Source of the DNA: DASQZT01 sp963728965
Lineage (GTDB): Bacteria; Acidobacteriota; Terriglobia; Bryobacterales; Bryobacteraceae
Direction: 5' to 3'
DNA length: 64,000 nucleotides
Assembly: GCA_963728965.1 (NCBI GenBank)
Contig: CAVSMH010000006.1
Coordinates: 682,001 to 746,000, forward strand
In this document: positions 52,378 to 62,214 of the stretch, one piece after another
How positions within the stretch are numbered: the first letter of the stretch is position 1
Layout: every line of letters begins with the position of its first letter
Translations under genes and position numbers: made by a program
Notes under the pieces: model-generated
The model's database searches: none
Told to the model about the DNA's origin: nothing
Seen by the model: only the letters and a program-made list of their open reading frames with translations

Positions 52378-53787
52378 ATGAGCCCGCAAGAAGTTTTGGA
52401 TTTTGCCAAAGAGAACGACGCCAAACAACTGGACTTGAGATTTACCGACATTCCAGGCCTGCAACACCACATCAGTTATCCCCTCAATGAACTGGAGCTC
52501 GACAGTTTCGAAAACGGCTTCGGCATGGACGGATCGAGCATACGCGGCTGGGCGGCGATTCATGAGAGCGACATGCTTCTGATTCCCGATCCAGGCACCG
52601 CATTCATGGACCCGTTCGCCGAGACTCCTACGCTTGTCATGTATGGCGATGTCAAGGACCCGCTCACCAAACAGCGCTACGAGCGCGACCCGCGCTGGAT
52701 TGCGCAGAAGGCCGAACTGTACCTGAGGAGCACGGACATCGCCGACACGGCCTATTTCGGGGCGGAAGCCGAGTTCTTCATTTTCGACAACGTCAGCTTC
52801 GACCAGAATCAGCATTCGGGCTACTACTACATCGACGCCGAGGAAGGGCGCTGGAATTCGGGGCGCAAGGAGAACAACCTCGGCTACCGGCCGCGCTACA
52901 AGGAAGGCTACTTTCCGGTGCCGCCGACGGACCACTACCAGGACCTGCGCAGCGAGATGGTTCAGACCATGATCAAGTGCGGCCTGAACATCGAGTGCCA
53001 CCATCACGAGGTGGCCACCGGCGGGCAGTGCGAGATCGACCAGCGCTTCGACAAGCTGGTGAAGTCGGCGGACAACATGATGCTGTACAAATACGTGATC
53101 CGCAACGTGGCCAACCAGTACGCCAAGACGGTGACGTTCATGCCGAAGCCGATTTTCGCCGATAACGGCAGCGGCATGCACACGCACCAGAGCCTGTGGA
53201 AGGAAGGCAAGCCGCTGTTCGCGGGGGACTGCTACGCGGGGATGAGCCAGCTTGCGCTGTGGTATATCGGCGGACTGCTGAAGCACGCGCGGGCGCTTTC
53301 GGCGATCATCGCGCCGACCACCAACAGCTACAAGCGGCTGGTGCCGGGTTACGAGGCGCCGGTGAACCTGGCGTATTCGCGGCGGAACCGGTCGGCGGCG
53401 TGCCGGATTCCGATGTATTCGGCGAGTCCGAAGGCGAAGCGGGTGGAGTTCCGGCCGCCGGATCCGTCGGCGAATCCGTACCTGGCGTTCGCGGCGATGA
53501 TGATGGCAGGGCTGGACGGGGTGATGAACAAGATCGATCCGGGCGAACCGCTGGACAAGGATATCTACGACCTTTCGCCGGAAGAGATGCGGAGCGTGCC
53601 GTCCATGCCGGGATCGCTCGACGAAGCCCTGAGCTGCCTGGACGGCGATCACGGGTTCATGCTGAAAGGCGATGTATTCAGCTCCGACCTGATCGAGACC
53701 TTCATCGACTACAAGCGGAAGAATGAGGCGGAAGCGGTGAGACTACGGCCGCATCCGTACGAGTTCGCGTTGTACTACGACATCTGA
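52378..53787 (+). CDS. glnA: glutamine synthetase type I
   Basis: Assimilates ammonia into glutamine with ATP. 469 residues; ATG at 52378 with GGAGG seven or so bases upstream. The N-terminal beta-grasp (DLRFTDIPGLQHHISYP), GMDGSSIRGWAAIHESDM, catalytic FGAEAEFFIFD, HEVATGGQCEIDQRF, FADNGSGMHTHQSLWKEGK, APTTNSYKRLVPGYEAPVN and RVEFRPPDPSANPYLAF are all present. The adenylylation tyrosine sits in DIYDLSPEEM, consistent with the adenylyltransferase gene glnE two genes downstream. A recent IS insertion lies just upstream and may have replaced the native promoter. Confidence 0.95.
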   Translation: MSPQEVLDFAKENDAKQLDLRFTDIPGLQHHISYPLNELELDSFENGFGMDGSSIRGWAAIHESDMLLIPDPGTAFMDPFAETPTLVMYGDVKDPLTKQRYERDPRWIAQKAELYLRSTDIADTAYFGAEAEFFIFDNVSFDQNQHSGYYYIDAEEGRWNSGRKENNLGYRPRYKEGYFPVPPTDHYQDLRSEMVQTMIKCGLNIECHHHEVATGGQCEIDQRFDKLVKSADNMMLYKYVIRNVANQYAKTVTFMPKPIFADNGSGMHTHQSLWKEGKPLFAGDCYAGMSQLALWYIGGLLKHARALSAIIAPTTNSYKRLVPGYEAPVNLAYSRRNRSAACRIPMYSASPKAKRVEFRPPDPSANPYLAFAAMMMAGLDGVMNKIDPGEPLDKDIYDLSPEEMRSVPSMPGSLDEALSCLDGDHGFMLKGDVFSSDLIETFIDYKRKNEAEAVRLRPHPYEFALYYDI

Positions 53788-53860
53788 CAAGAGCACAGAA
53801 AAGGGGCGGGGCCGCGGCCGTGAAGCAGCGAACCTGCGCCCTCCATCAGCCGTTATTGCC

Positions 53861-54355
53861 GTGGAAGGAACGATCGTCCAACTCAGTATCTCGCCCGGAG
53901 CGCTTCCCAAGCGACCGATTCGGGAGGGCTACATCACGCCGCTGGGACTGGAGGGCGACGCGCACGCGCACCCGCAGATCCACGGCGGGCCGCTCCAGGC
54001 CATCCTCATCATCGCGTCGGAAGTGGTGGACGAACTGGCGGCGCGCGGCTATCCGGTCTTCTACGGCGCCCTGGGGGAGAATCTCACCACCCGAGGGATC
54101 GAGATCCGCGATATCCGCCTCGGCGACCAGATTCGGGCGGGCGGGGCGTTGCTTGAAGTGACGCGGCCGCGCGGCCCGTGCAGCCAACTGGAAATCTACG
54201 GGGCGACGCTGCCGCGCGACATCTATGACGAGGGCGTGCAGCAGCGCGACCCCACGTCTCGTTACTGGGGCATGAGCGGATTCTATGCCCAGGTGCTCTC
54301 GCCCGGACCCGTGGCGACGGGGGATATAATTGCTGTCGTGGCTCAACTGGCCTGA
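53861..54355 (+). CDS. MOSC domain protein
   Basis: 164 residues from a GTG at 53861 (EGTIVQLSISPGALPKRPI). MOSC landmarks: GLEGDAHAHPQIHGGPLQA, YGALGENLTTRGIEI, LGDQIRAGGALLEVTRPRGPC with the conserved cysteine. MOSC domains occur in molybdenum-cofactor sulfurases and molybdoenzymes that reduce N-hydroxylated compounds; free-standing versions such as YiiM act on hydroxylamino purines. It lies 73 nt after glnA and 3 nt before glnE, so it is probably transcribed with both although no functional link is obvious. Confidence 0.85.
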   Translation: MEGTIVQLSISPGALPKRPIREGYITPLGLEGDAHAHPQIHGGPLQAILIIASEVVDELAARGYPVFYGALGENLTTRGIEIRDIRLGDQIRAGGALLEVTRPRGPCSQLEIYGATLPRDIYDEGVQQRDPTSRYWGMSGFYAQVLSPGPVATGDIIAVVAQLA

Positions 54356-54358
54356 CGC

Positions 54359-57169
54359 ATGTCCAGTTCGCTTGACGTAATCCGGTGGGGAGTGGGACTT
54401 CCCGAAGGTATTGCGACGCGTATTCGATTGTTGGTGGGCCTGGCGCCCGATCCCGACCGGACGGCTCATTTTGTGGGACGGCTGCGTCAGGAATCGCCGT
54501 CGGGGTTCGACCGCATAGCGAGTTCGCCCGCCGCGCTGCAATGTGCGGTAGCGCTGTTCTCCTATAGCACGTTCCTTTCCAACGCGGTGCTGCGGAATCC
54601 GGAGCGGATTCTCCAGGTCGCCGGATCTGGCAGCTTGTACCGCGTGCTCACAGCGGAGGACTACAAGGAGCGGCTGGGGGAGTTTCTGACGGTGGAAGCC
54701 GTACCGGCGCCGGGGGAACTGTCGCGATTCCGGCGCCGGCAACTGCTGCGGGTCGTGCTTCGGGATGTGCTGGGGGTGGCGACGCTGGCCGATATCACGA
54801 GCGAGTTGTCGCACCTCGCGGACGCGATTCTGGACCTGGCCTACCGCCGCGTGCGCGCCGAACAGGTGGCACGGCACGGGGAGCCGCGCCTGCCCGACGG
54901 ACGGACGTGCGGCTTTTCGGTGATCGCCCTGGGCAAACTGGGCGGCGACGAGTTGAACTACAGCTCCGACGTGGACCTGATGTTTCTTTACGGCGGCAAC
55001 GGGCGGACTGACGGCCCGGTGCCGGTCAGCAACAAGGAGTTCTACAAGAAAGTCGCCAACGAATACACGGCGCTGCTTTCCTCATACACCGCCGACGGGC
55101 AATGCTACCGGGTCGATTTGCGGCTGCGGCCTGATGGGACGCTGGGCGAGATTTGCCTTTCCGTCGAGGGAGCGAAGACGTACTACCGCGACCGCGCGCG
55201 CGATTGGGAAAAGCAGATGCTGATCAAGGCGCGGGTGGCCGCCGGCGAACCGGAGCCGGGAGCGGCGCTGCTGGAATTCGTGGAGCCACTGATCTACCAG
55301 AGCTCGCTCGATTTCGGCGCGGTCGAAGCGATGTCGGAAACGCGCCAGCGGATCAGCGAGAAGATGGCGGCTCGGCGGAACCCGAACGGGCTGGATATCA
55401 AGCTCGCGCCGGGCGGAATCCGCGACATCGAGTTCCTGGTGCAGTGCCTGCAACGGCTGCATGGCGGGCGAGAGCCGTGGGTGCGCCACGGAGGCACGCT
55501 GCTGGCGCTCTCACGGCTGCGCGACAAGGCGCTGCTGTCGCCGGCGGAGTACGCCCGCCTGGCAAACTCCTACCAGTTTCTGCGGCTCGTCGAGCACCGG
55601 CTGCAAATGGACGAGGACCGTCAGACGCACACTCTGCCCAGCGACCAGGAGGCGTTTGCGGTGCTGGCCCGCAAGATGCCTACCGAGAGCACGGGCACCC
55701 TGCTGACCAGGGAGTTGTTCGATCGACGGATTCAGGAACACCTGGAATCGGTGCAGGAGATTTACGGGCGCGTGATCCATGCGCAGAAGCCGATGTACTA
55801 TACATTGCTTCCGGAGCCCGCCGCCATGGAAGAAGCCAGCGAACCGCCGCCCCCGGCCAGCAATCTCACGCGGTTCCTGGACCAGCGGGCTCCGCAGTTC
55901 GCGGAAGTGGTGGCAAGTTCCGGGTTGCATCACGGGCGGGAGCGTTTCGAGCATTTCCTGGAAAAGGCGGTGGCGACGCCCGAGATTCTGGCGCGGCTCG
56001 ATACCGATAAGCACCTGGCTGCCGGACTGCTCGATATCTTCGAACACAGCACCTACTTTGCCGACGACCTGCTGCGCTACCCGGAGTTGCTGGACGAAAT
56101 CGGCGAGCCCTTCCAGTTGGAAGGGGGCGCCATGGCCGACGCGGCCGCGCTGCGCCGCTACTACCGCCGCCAGATGCTGCGCATCCAGAGCGAGAGCGTG
56201 CTCCATCCGCCGCCGATCTTCGATACCCTCGGCAAGACATCGGTGCTGGCGGATACGGTCATCGGCGCGGCCTACCGGATCGCGGTGGCGTCCGCTCCGC
56301 CACCCACGGACCCCGGCTACCTGCCCGGCGACCAGATGATGGTGATCGCGCTGGGAAGGCTGGGCATGGGCGAATTCGACCTCGGCTCGGATGCCGACCT
56401 GGTCTTCGTCATTCCCGACGAAGATACCCCCGAACACGTGTTCTGGACTGCGGTGGCCGAGCGCATGGTGCAGACCTTGAGTTCCTACACGGGCGAGGGC
56501 GTGATGTTCGCGGTGGATACCCGGCTTCGACCCAACGGCCGGGAGGGCGACCTGGTCCAGTCCGAGGGTGCATATAAGACGTATTTCGCCAGCCATGCGG
56601 AAGCCTGGGAAGGCATCACGTACATGAAGTCGCGGGGTGTGGCGGGCAATGTGGACCGGGCCACCCACTTTTTACACGAATTGCAGGAGGTGGACTGGCG
56701 GCGCTATGGCCAGAGCATGCGCTCGCGGCGCGAGCTTTCGGAAATGCGCACGCGCCTGGAGAAAGAGCAGGGTTTGCGCAACCCGCTCAAAGCCGCCGTG
56801 GGAGGCTACTACGACATCGACTTCTCGCTCATGTACCTGCGGCTCAAAGGCGCGGGCATTTTTTATAAAGTGCTGAACACGCCCGAGCGCATCGACGTGA
56901 TCGAGAAGATGGGGCACCTGGACCGCGAGGACGCGGATTTTCTGCGCGAGGCCGCAACATTTTACCGCGCCGTCGATCACGGCCAGCGGGTGATGACCGG
57001 CCATGCGGAAGGCAGCCTGCCCACGGCCCAGGCTCAGCTCGAAACCCTGGCCGGGCTGGTGCGCCGCTGGACCCCCGAGCACCTGCACAAGCAGCGGACC
57101 GATTTAACGCTGGCAGAAATCCGGCGGCGCACTCGCGAGTACTTTAATCGGCTCTTCGGGCGAATATAA
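54359..57169 (+). CDS. glnE: bifunctional glutamine synthetase adenylyltransferase/deadenylase
   Basis: 936 residues, about the family length. Controls GlnA activity by adding or removing AMP on its regulatory tyrosine, normally in response to PII and glutamine. It has two nucleotidyltransferase domains: N-terminal (adenylyl-removing) with ALGKLGGDELNYSSDVDLMF and RVDLRLRPDGTLGEICLS, C-terminal (adenylyl-transferring) with ALGRLGMGEFDLGSDADLVF and VDTRLRPNGREGDLVQS. Each is followed by a helical GlnD/PII-uridylyltransferase-like domain (PGGIRDIEFLVQCLQ in the first). The ATG is 3 nt after the MOSC stop. Confidence 0.95.
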   Translation: MSSSLDVIRWGVGLPEGIATRIRLLVGLAPDPDRTAHFVGRLRQESPSGFDRIASSPAALQCAVALFSYSTFLSNAVLRNPERILQVAGSGSLYRVLTAEDYKERLGEFLTVEAVPAPGELSRFRRRQLLRVVLRDVLGVATLADITSELSHLADAILDLAYRRVRAEQVARHGEPRLPDGRTCGFSVIALGKLGGDELNYSSDVDLMFLYGGNGRTDGPVPVSNKEFYKKVANEYTALLSSYTADGQCYRVDLRLRPDGTLGEICLSVEGAKTYYRDRARDWEKQMLIKARVAAGEPEPGAALLEFVEPLIYQSSLDFGAVEAMSETRQRISEKMAARRNPNGLDIKLAPGGIRDIEFLVQCLQRLHGGREPWVRHGGTLLALSRLRDKALLSPAEYARLANSYQFLRLVEHRLQMDEDRQTHTLPSDQEAFAVLARKMPTESTGTLLTRELFDRRIQEHLESVQEIYGRVIHAQKPMYYTLLPEPAAMEEASEPPPPASNLTRFLDQRAPQFAEVVASSGLHHGRERFEHFLEKAVATPEILARLDTDKHLAAGLLDIFEHSTYFADDLLRYPELLDEIGEPFQLEGGAMADAAALRRYYRRQMLRIQSESVLHPPPIFDTLGKTSVLADTVIGAAYRIAVASAPPPTDPGYLPGDQMMVIALGRLGMGEFDLGSDADLVFVIPDEDTPEHVFWTAVAERMVQTLSSYTGEGVMFAVDTRLRPNGREGDLVQSEGAYKTYFASHAEAWEGITYMKSRGVAGNVDRATHFLHELQEVDWRRYGQSMRSRRELSEMRTRLEKEQGLRNPLKAAVGGYYDIDFSLMYLRLKGAGIFYKVLNTPERIDVIEKMGHLDREDADFLREAATFYRAVDHGQRVMTGHAEGSLPTAQAQLETLAGLVRRWTPEHLHKQRTDLTLAEIRRRTREYFNRLFGRI

Positions 57170-57417
57170 CAGCATAACAGGGATTGACTTTCACTCACAT
57201 TCGCGGACCTTGCCTGACTTTGTGCGTACCGTAGTTGTCCGTCACGAGGTGAACGTCCAATCCGCCTGGAAGGGTTGTATCAACGCTGAGAAACCGTAAG
57301 AAGAATTGGCTGAGTTCGGTTGAGCGGGGGTTGGCGAACAAGAAGTCGGTCGAAGCCGTCTGACAAGGGATCCCAAGTCGCAGTCCGCTCCGCCATTCGC
57401 CGGCATATCATGGACTA

Positions 57418-58260
57418 ATGCGGACTTCGAGCCGATTGAAAAAAGCGTGGATCGCTCTCCTTGCGCCGGTGCTGGCCGTTCTGGTTGCCCACACGGCGGC
57501 AGTGCCAGAGCTGCATCTCAAGCTCCGCAGCCGCGTCGAGATCTATAAAGGAAGCGGGGATTGGCGAGAGGTCGCTGTTGACGAACCGTTCTCACCCACG
57601 ACGAGCGCTTTGATTCTCTGCGATATGTGGGACAACCACTGGTGTCAGGGCGCCGCCAGGCGGGTCGGGATTTTGGCCCGCAAGATTAGCCCGGTAGTCG
57701 ACCTTGCACGTTCGCACGGGTTCCTGATTATCCACGCGCCTTCGGACACGATGCAGTATTACAGGGACGCACCGCAACGCCTGAGCATTCTCGCGATGGC
57801 GCCCGTGCAGCCTCCGGCTCCTCTGGCGCTGGAGGATCCTCCCTTGCCCATCGATGATTCCGATGGGGGTTGCGATACGCCGCACAATCCACTCCCCGTC
57901 AACTATCGCAACTGGACAAGAGAAAACGCCACGATCCAAATCGCGCCAGCCGACCTGATCTCGGATAACGGGCGCGAAGTCTACACCGCCCTCCGGTCCC
58001 GCGGCATCCAGACGCTTTTTGTGGCCGGAGTTCACGCGAATATGTGCATCCTGAACCGCACGTTCGCTATTCGGCAGATGACGAAATGGGGAAAACGCTG
58101 CATTCTGATTCGTGATTTGACCGATGCAATGTATAACCCGGTGCGGCGTCCCTTCGTGACTCACGAGCGCGGCACGGAACTTGTGATCGAACACATCGAG
58201 AAATACTGGGCGCCCACTGTGGCATCGGACGACCTCGTCCGTGCGCTGAAAGGGTCGTAG
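57418..58260 (+). CDS. exported isochorismatase-family cysteine hydrolase
   Basis: 280 residues with an N-terminal membrane/signal segment (WIALLAPVLAVLVAHTAAV). Isochorismatase-fold catalytic parts: Asp in ALILCDMWDNHWCQGAARR, and the nucleophile region FVAGVHANMCILNRTFAIRQM with Cys. A long insertion (about 110-165) containing DDSDGGCDTPHNP separates them. Amidohydrolase activity is likely; the substrate is unknown. The 248-bp gap between glnE and this gene holds no feature that I can support. Followed after 76 nt by the Gfo/Idh/MocA gene. Confidence 0.82.
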   Translation: MRTSSRLKKAWIALLAPVLAVLVAHTAAVPELHLKLRSRVEIYKGSGDWREVAVDEPFSPTTSALILCDMWDNHWCQGAARRVGILARKISPVVDLARSHGFLIIHAPSDTMQYYRDAPQRLSILAMAPVQPPAPLALEDPPLPIDDSDGGCDTPHNPLPVNYRNWTRENATIQIAPADLISDNGREVYTALRSRGIQTLFVAGVHANMCILNRTFAIRQMTKWGKRCILIRDLTDAMYNPVRRPFVTHERGTELVIEHIEKYWAPTVASDDLVRALKGS

Positions 58261-58336
58261 TCCGGACAGGGAAACGGGGAGTTAGACGTGCCAGACGGAC
58301 CATCGCAAGGCTGATATCATACCGGCGGGAAACGAT

Positions 58337-59536
58337 ATGCGGTCGAACAGAAGGATTTTTCTACTAAACGCGGCGGGAGCGGCGGCGGTACACGCGGCGG
58401 CTCCGGCGGACCAGGTCGTGGTGGGCGTGATTGGAAGCGGCGGCCGTGGAACGCTGGTCATGACGGTCTTCCAGAAAGATCCGTCAGTCCGCATCGGTGC
58501 GATTTGCGACGTATACGAACCGAACCTGGAGAAAGCCGTCTCCTCGGCTTCGAAGACGCCCGGCGCCAAGCCGAGAGCTTACAGGGACTACAAGGAACTC
58601 CTCGCAGACAAAGACATTGATGTGGTGCTGATCGCAACCCCGGAACACTGGCACGCCCGCATGGTGCTGGATGCGCTGGCCGCGGGCAAGGACGTCTACG
58701 TGGAAAAGCCACTCTGCCACACACCCGAAGAGGGCGTAAGGCTCGTGGATGCTGAGCAGAAGACCAGGAACATCGTACAAGTCGGTATGCAGCGCCGCAG
58801 CTACGACCTGTTTCAACAAGGCCGGGAAGTGGTAGCGGCGCGCAAATTGGGTATGGTACGGATGGTGCGGTCGTGGTGGCTCAACAATTACCTGGGCGGC
58901 GGAGTAGCGCAGAAACTGGACGGCCCACTGGATTGGGAGAAGTGGCAAGGACCCGCGCCACGGAGGCAGTTCGACGCCAACCGCTTCCGGCAATGGCGCT
59001 TCTATTCCGATTACGCCGGAGGCATCGTCGCGGACCAGGGCGCGCATGTATTCGACGGCATCCACATGCTGATGGGCGCCGGCTATCCGGCTGCTGTGAA
59101 TGCTTCGGCCGGCAGACCGCACAAGGCCGGAGTGGATCAGCCGGAATCGGTGGTGGTAATCGCCGAGTATCCCGAGGACTTTATCGGCGTTTTTTCCATT
59201 AACTACGCGGCCATGCAGTACAAATTGCGCAACGATCAGTTGAACCAGATGGACGGCGATCTGGCTCGCATGGACATCAGTCGCGAAGAACTGAAGGTGT
59301 TCTCCAAAGGCAGCGAGGACGCGCCTTCCATTCAACTCAAATCCGAGCGCGGCTTCGGCTACGCCACAGATCTGCACGTGCAGAATTTCCTGGAGTGTGT
59401 GCGTACTCGCAGAACTCCGACGGCGCCGATGCGGGTGGCGTTTCAGGCCGCACTAGTGGTGCAGATGGCAAACCTGTCATTGAAGCAGGGCCGTCGCCTT
59501 CGGTGGAACGCCGCGGCCGGGCGCGTCGAAAGCTGA
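58337..59536 (+). CDS. Gfo/Idh/MocA-family oxidoreductase, exported
   Basis: 399 residues. N-terminus RSNRRIFLLNAAGAAAVHAA resembles a Tat signal with an RR pair. Rossmann fold VVVGVIGSGGRGTLVMTVF, then VLIATPEHWHARMVLDALAAGKDVYVEKPLCHT, which carries the EKP signature of this family, and the substrate domain with GGIVADQGAHVFDGIHML. Tat-exported members of this family are numerous in Acidobacteria and Planctomycetes and are generally thought to act on sugars or sugar derivatives. Convergent with the HupE-like gene. Confidence 0.87.
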   Translation: MRSNRRIFLLNAAGAAAVHAAAPADQVVVGVIGSGGRGTLVMTVFQKDPSVRIGAICDVYEPNLEKAVSSASKTPGAKPRAYRDYKELLADKDIDVVLIATPEHWHARMVLDALAAGKDVYVEKPLCHTPEEGVRLVDAEQKTRNIVQVGMQRRSYDLFQQGREVVAARKLGMVRMVRSWWLNNYLGGGVAQKLDGPLDWEKWQGPAPRRQFDANRFRQWRFYSDYAGGIVADQGAHVFDGIHMLMGAGYPAAVNASAGRPHKAGVDQPESVVVIAEYPEDFIGVFSINYAAMQYKLRNDQLNQMDGDLARMDISREELKVFSKGSEDAPSIQLKSERGFGYATDLHVQNFLECVRTRRTPTAPMRVAFQAALVVQMANLSLKQGRRLRWNAAAGRVES

Positions 59537-59586
59537 TCACGTCATGACCTTCGGATCGTGTGGGCGGCTGGCTCCAATCCCTGGTA

Positions 59587-60912
59587 CTACAGTGACGGCG
59601 GAGCATCGGACGCGGCAGCCGCGTCGCGCCGGGCCCGCCGGCGGAGCACCGTTGCCGCCCGCCACGCCAGACCTCCAAAAATCAGGAGTCCCATCAGCCA
59701 GCGCAACACGCTGGCGGCGGCAGCGGCTGTGACGGCCGGCCACTCGAATTGGTACTCACGCAGGCGGGCGCCGCGCTCGATCATCCAGTGCCAGCCGGTG
59801 TGCGCCACCAGGGCTGAGAGGATGATGGTGCCCATACGCTCCGGCACGACATATCGGAAGAGTAGTTCCAATACGGGAATGGTCACCGCCAGCACGAGTA
59901 ACTGTCCCAACTCGACCCCGGCGTTGAACGCCAAAAGCGACGCCAATAGGTGAGTACCGGCGAACTGCATCGTCTGCCGCAGGGCGAACGAGAAGCCGAA
60001 GCCGTGCACCAGGCCGAAGCCGAAGGCGATCAGCCAGCGGCGCTGGACTGTTCCGGCTCCGGCAATGTTCTCGAGCGCCATATAGACGATGGACGCCGCA
60101 ATCAGCGTCTCGATCAGCGGCGGAAACCACAAGGCGTCCGGAGCCCGATCGTAGGCAGAGGCAATCAGGGTGAACGAATGCGCCACGGTGAACGCAGTGA
60201 TCACGGGAATGAGCGAGCGAAGACGGCGGAACGGGATCACCAGGCAGAACAGAAACAGCAGGTGGTCGGTACCGTCCAGGATATGGAAGAAGCCCAACTC
60301 CAGGAACCGCAGCGCGGCCTGGTGCCAGCGCGGGTCCAGCCGGACCAGCCCCGGGTCGCCGGTGAACTCGAGCGCCCGCACGGCGCCACCGGGTGGCAGG
60401 TAGCGCAGTACCGTCACTACGCGGAGTCCCAGCCTGGCGAACGAGGGCCGTATGGAGAACGCGGATGCCGCGGAATGAATGGGGTACTCGAAGAGCACGT
60501 CCAGCATCAATTGGTTCCATACGATGTTGGTGTCATCGGGGAGCCCCGTACCGGTGACGTGTGCCAGAGCTTGTTCGTAGGAAGTGAACGACCGGTCGGA
60601 TTCCAACGAGAGGCGCGTGGCAGCCACCAGCGGCCGTTTCGCCAGGCGCTCAGGGCCTTCGTAGAGTTCGACGAAATCGGCAATCCACAACATCGCGGCG
60701 TCCGGCAGCAGGGGCCCGGTACGCGCAAGGTCCAGATAACCCGGACCCCGCTCGGGAAACACTACATCGCGCATGGCTTTGAGCGGGACCCGCACGAGCA
60801 GATGCAACTGACTCCCCGAAGGCCGCAGGAACGCCTGGACGAGCACATCGTTGGGAATTTCGTGGGCGGCCGCCGGCGTGAGCAGCGCCAGGAGCACCGC
60901 GAGGGCACGCAT
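59587..60912 (-). CDS. HupE/UreJ-like membrane protein with periplasmic N-domain
   Basis: 441 residues. Signal segment (RALAVLLALLTPAAAHEIP), an extracytoplasmic beta-rich domain (about 20-200) and a C-terminal membrane part with six or seven helices. It shows the HupE/UreJ_2 histidine motifs: FFHILDGTDHLLFLFCLV, VAHSFTLIASA and LVHGFGFSFAL. Related proteins are implicated in nickel/cobalt handling, but this long variant (HupE_UreJ_2) has no assigned substrate. ATG at 60912; 77 bp separate it from the divergent propeller gene, a spacer that contains a TATAAT at 60917-60922 oriented towards that gene. Confidence 0.82.
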   Translation of the reverse strand: MRALAVLLALLTPAAAHEIPNDVLVQAFLRPSGSQLHLLVRVPLKAMRDVVFPERGPGYLDLARTGPLLPDAAMLWIADFVELYEGPERLAKRPLVAATRLSLESDRSFTSYEQALAHVTGTGLPDDTNIVWNQLMLDVLFEYPIHSAASAFSIRPSFARLGLRVVTVLRYLPPGGAVRALEFTGDPGLVRLDPRWHQAALRFLELGFFHILDGTDHLLFLFCLVIPFRRLRSLIPVITAFTVAHSFTLIASAYDRAPDALWFPPLIETLIAASIVYMALENIAGAGTVQRRWLIAFGFGLVHGFGFSFALRQTMQFAGTHLLASLLAFNAGVELGQLLVLAVTIPVLELLFRYVVPERMGTIILSALVAHTGWHWMIERGARLREYQFEWPAVTAAAAASVLRWLMGLLIFGGLAWRAATVLRRRARRDAAAASDAPPSL

Positions 60913-60989
60913 CGTGTATAATTGCCTCCGCTCCCGTCAGGGACTGGGAACTGCAAGTAGGTTAACTCTATCAAAGGGGGAAGGAAAGC

Positions 60990-62198
60990 ATGAGCCGGAA
61001 TCTGCGGGCAGGCGCGGCGTGGGCCGCGGCGGTGGTCCTCCTCGGAATCTCATCGGCTGTGCTGGATCGGCAGGCGCGAGTCAGCGCGGCCACGGTAATG
61101 GCGCCCCGTTTCGAAGTGGACCCGATGTGGCCGAAGCCGCTGCCGAATCACTGGGTGATTGGAAACACCATCGGCGTTTCCGTGGATGCCCGGGACCACG
61201 TCTGGATCATCCACCGCGCCGCCGCGCTCGAGCGCATGGAGACGTACGCCGCTCAAAACCCGCCCGCCGCCGAGTGCTGTGCTCCTGCACCTCCGGTGCT
61301 CGAGTTCGATCCGGCCGGCAACCTCGTGGGGCACTGGGGCGGGCCGGGCGAGGGATACGACTGGCCGGAGTCGAACCACGGCATCCTGGTGGACTATAAG
61401 GGGAACGTCTGGATCGGCGGCAACGGGCGGGGCGCGGGTCCGCCGGCGCCCTACCACGACAACATGATCCTGAAATTCACGCAGCAGGGCAAGTTTCTGC
61501 TGCAAATCGGCAAGCCGGGCCAGAGCAAAGGCAGCAACGACATCGAGAATCTGAAAGGGCCGGCCAAGCTGTTCGTGGACCCCAAGACCGACGAGTTGTA
61601 CGTTGCCGACGGCTACGGCAATCATCGCGTGATTGTGTTCGACGCCGAGACCGGAAAATACAAGCGGCACTGGGGCGCGTACGGAAACAAGCCGGACGAT
61701 ACCAACCTGGGCCGCTACAATCCGAGCGCCCCTCCCGCACAGCAGTTCCGGAATCCCGTACACTGCGCCGAGCTTTCGCAGGACGGCCTGCTCTACGTGT
61801 GCGACCGGCCCAACGACCGCATCCAGGTGTTCAAGCCGGACGGCATGTTCGTGAAGGAAACCTTCATTGCCAAGAACACGCTCGGAGACGGCTCGGTATG
61901 GGACATTGCGTTTTCGAAGGACCCGCAGCAGAAATACATCTATCTGGCCGATGGGTCGAACCAGAAAATCTGGGTGATCCAGCGCGAGAGCATGGAGGTG
62001 TTGACCAGCTTCGGCGATGGCGGACGCCAACCGGGTGAATTCTACGCCGTACACAGTATCGCCACGGATTCCAAGGGCAACATCTTCACCACCGAGACGT
62101 ATCGCGGACAGCGCGTGCAGCGGTTCGTGTACAAGGGGCTGGCGCCGGTGACCAAAAAGGACCAGGGAGTAGTCTGGCCAAAGGCGGGAAAGAGTTAA
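60990..62198 (+). CDS. exported NHL-type beta-propeller protein
   Basis: 402 residues. ATG preceded by AGGGGGAAGGAAAGC. Signal-like N-terminus (AWAAAVVLLGISSAVLDRQA). Propeller blades include VIGNTIGVSVDARDHVWIIHR, NHGILVDYKGNVWIGGNGRG, KLFVDPKTDELYVADGYGNH, HCAELSQDGLLYVCDRPNDR, DIAFSKDPQQKYIYLADGSN and HSIATDSKGNIFTTETYRGQ. A double cysteine in AAECCAPAPP is unusual. The family is often annotated as peptidylglycine-monooxygenase-like or SMP-30-like; no catalytic residues can be assigned here. Convergent with the next gene, 16 nt apart. Confidence 0.83.
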   Translation: MSRNLRAGAAWAAAVVLLGISSAVLDRQARVSAATVMAPRFEVDPMWPKPLPNHWVIGNTIGVSVDARDHVWIIHRAAALERMETYAAQNPPAAECCAPAPPVLEFDPAGNLVGHWGGPGEGYDWPESNHGILVDYKGNVWIGGNGRGAGPPAPYHDNMILKFTQQGKFLLQIGKPGQSKGSNDIENLKGPAKLFVDPKTDELYVADGYGNHRVIVFDAETGKYKRHWGAYGNKPDDTNLGRYNPSAPPAQQFRNPVHCAELSQDGLLYVCDRPNDRIQVFKPDGMFVKETFIAKNTLGDGSVWDIAFSKDPQQKYIYLADGSNQKIWVIQRESMEVLTSFGDGGRQPGEFYAVHSIATDSKGNIFTTETYRGQRVQRFVYKGLAPVTKKDQGVVWPKAGKS

Positions 62199-62214
62199 TC
62201 CGCCCGATCACCAC

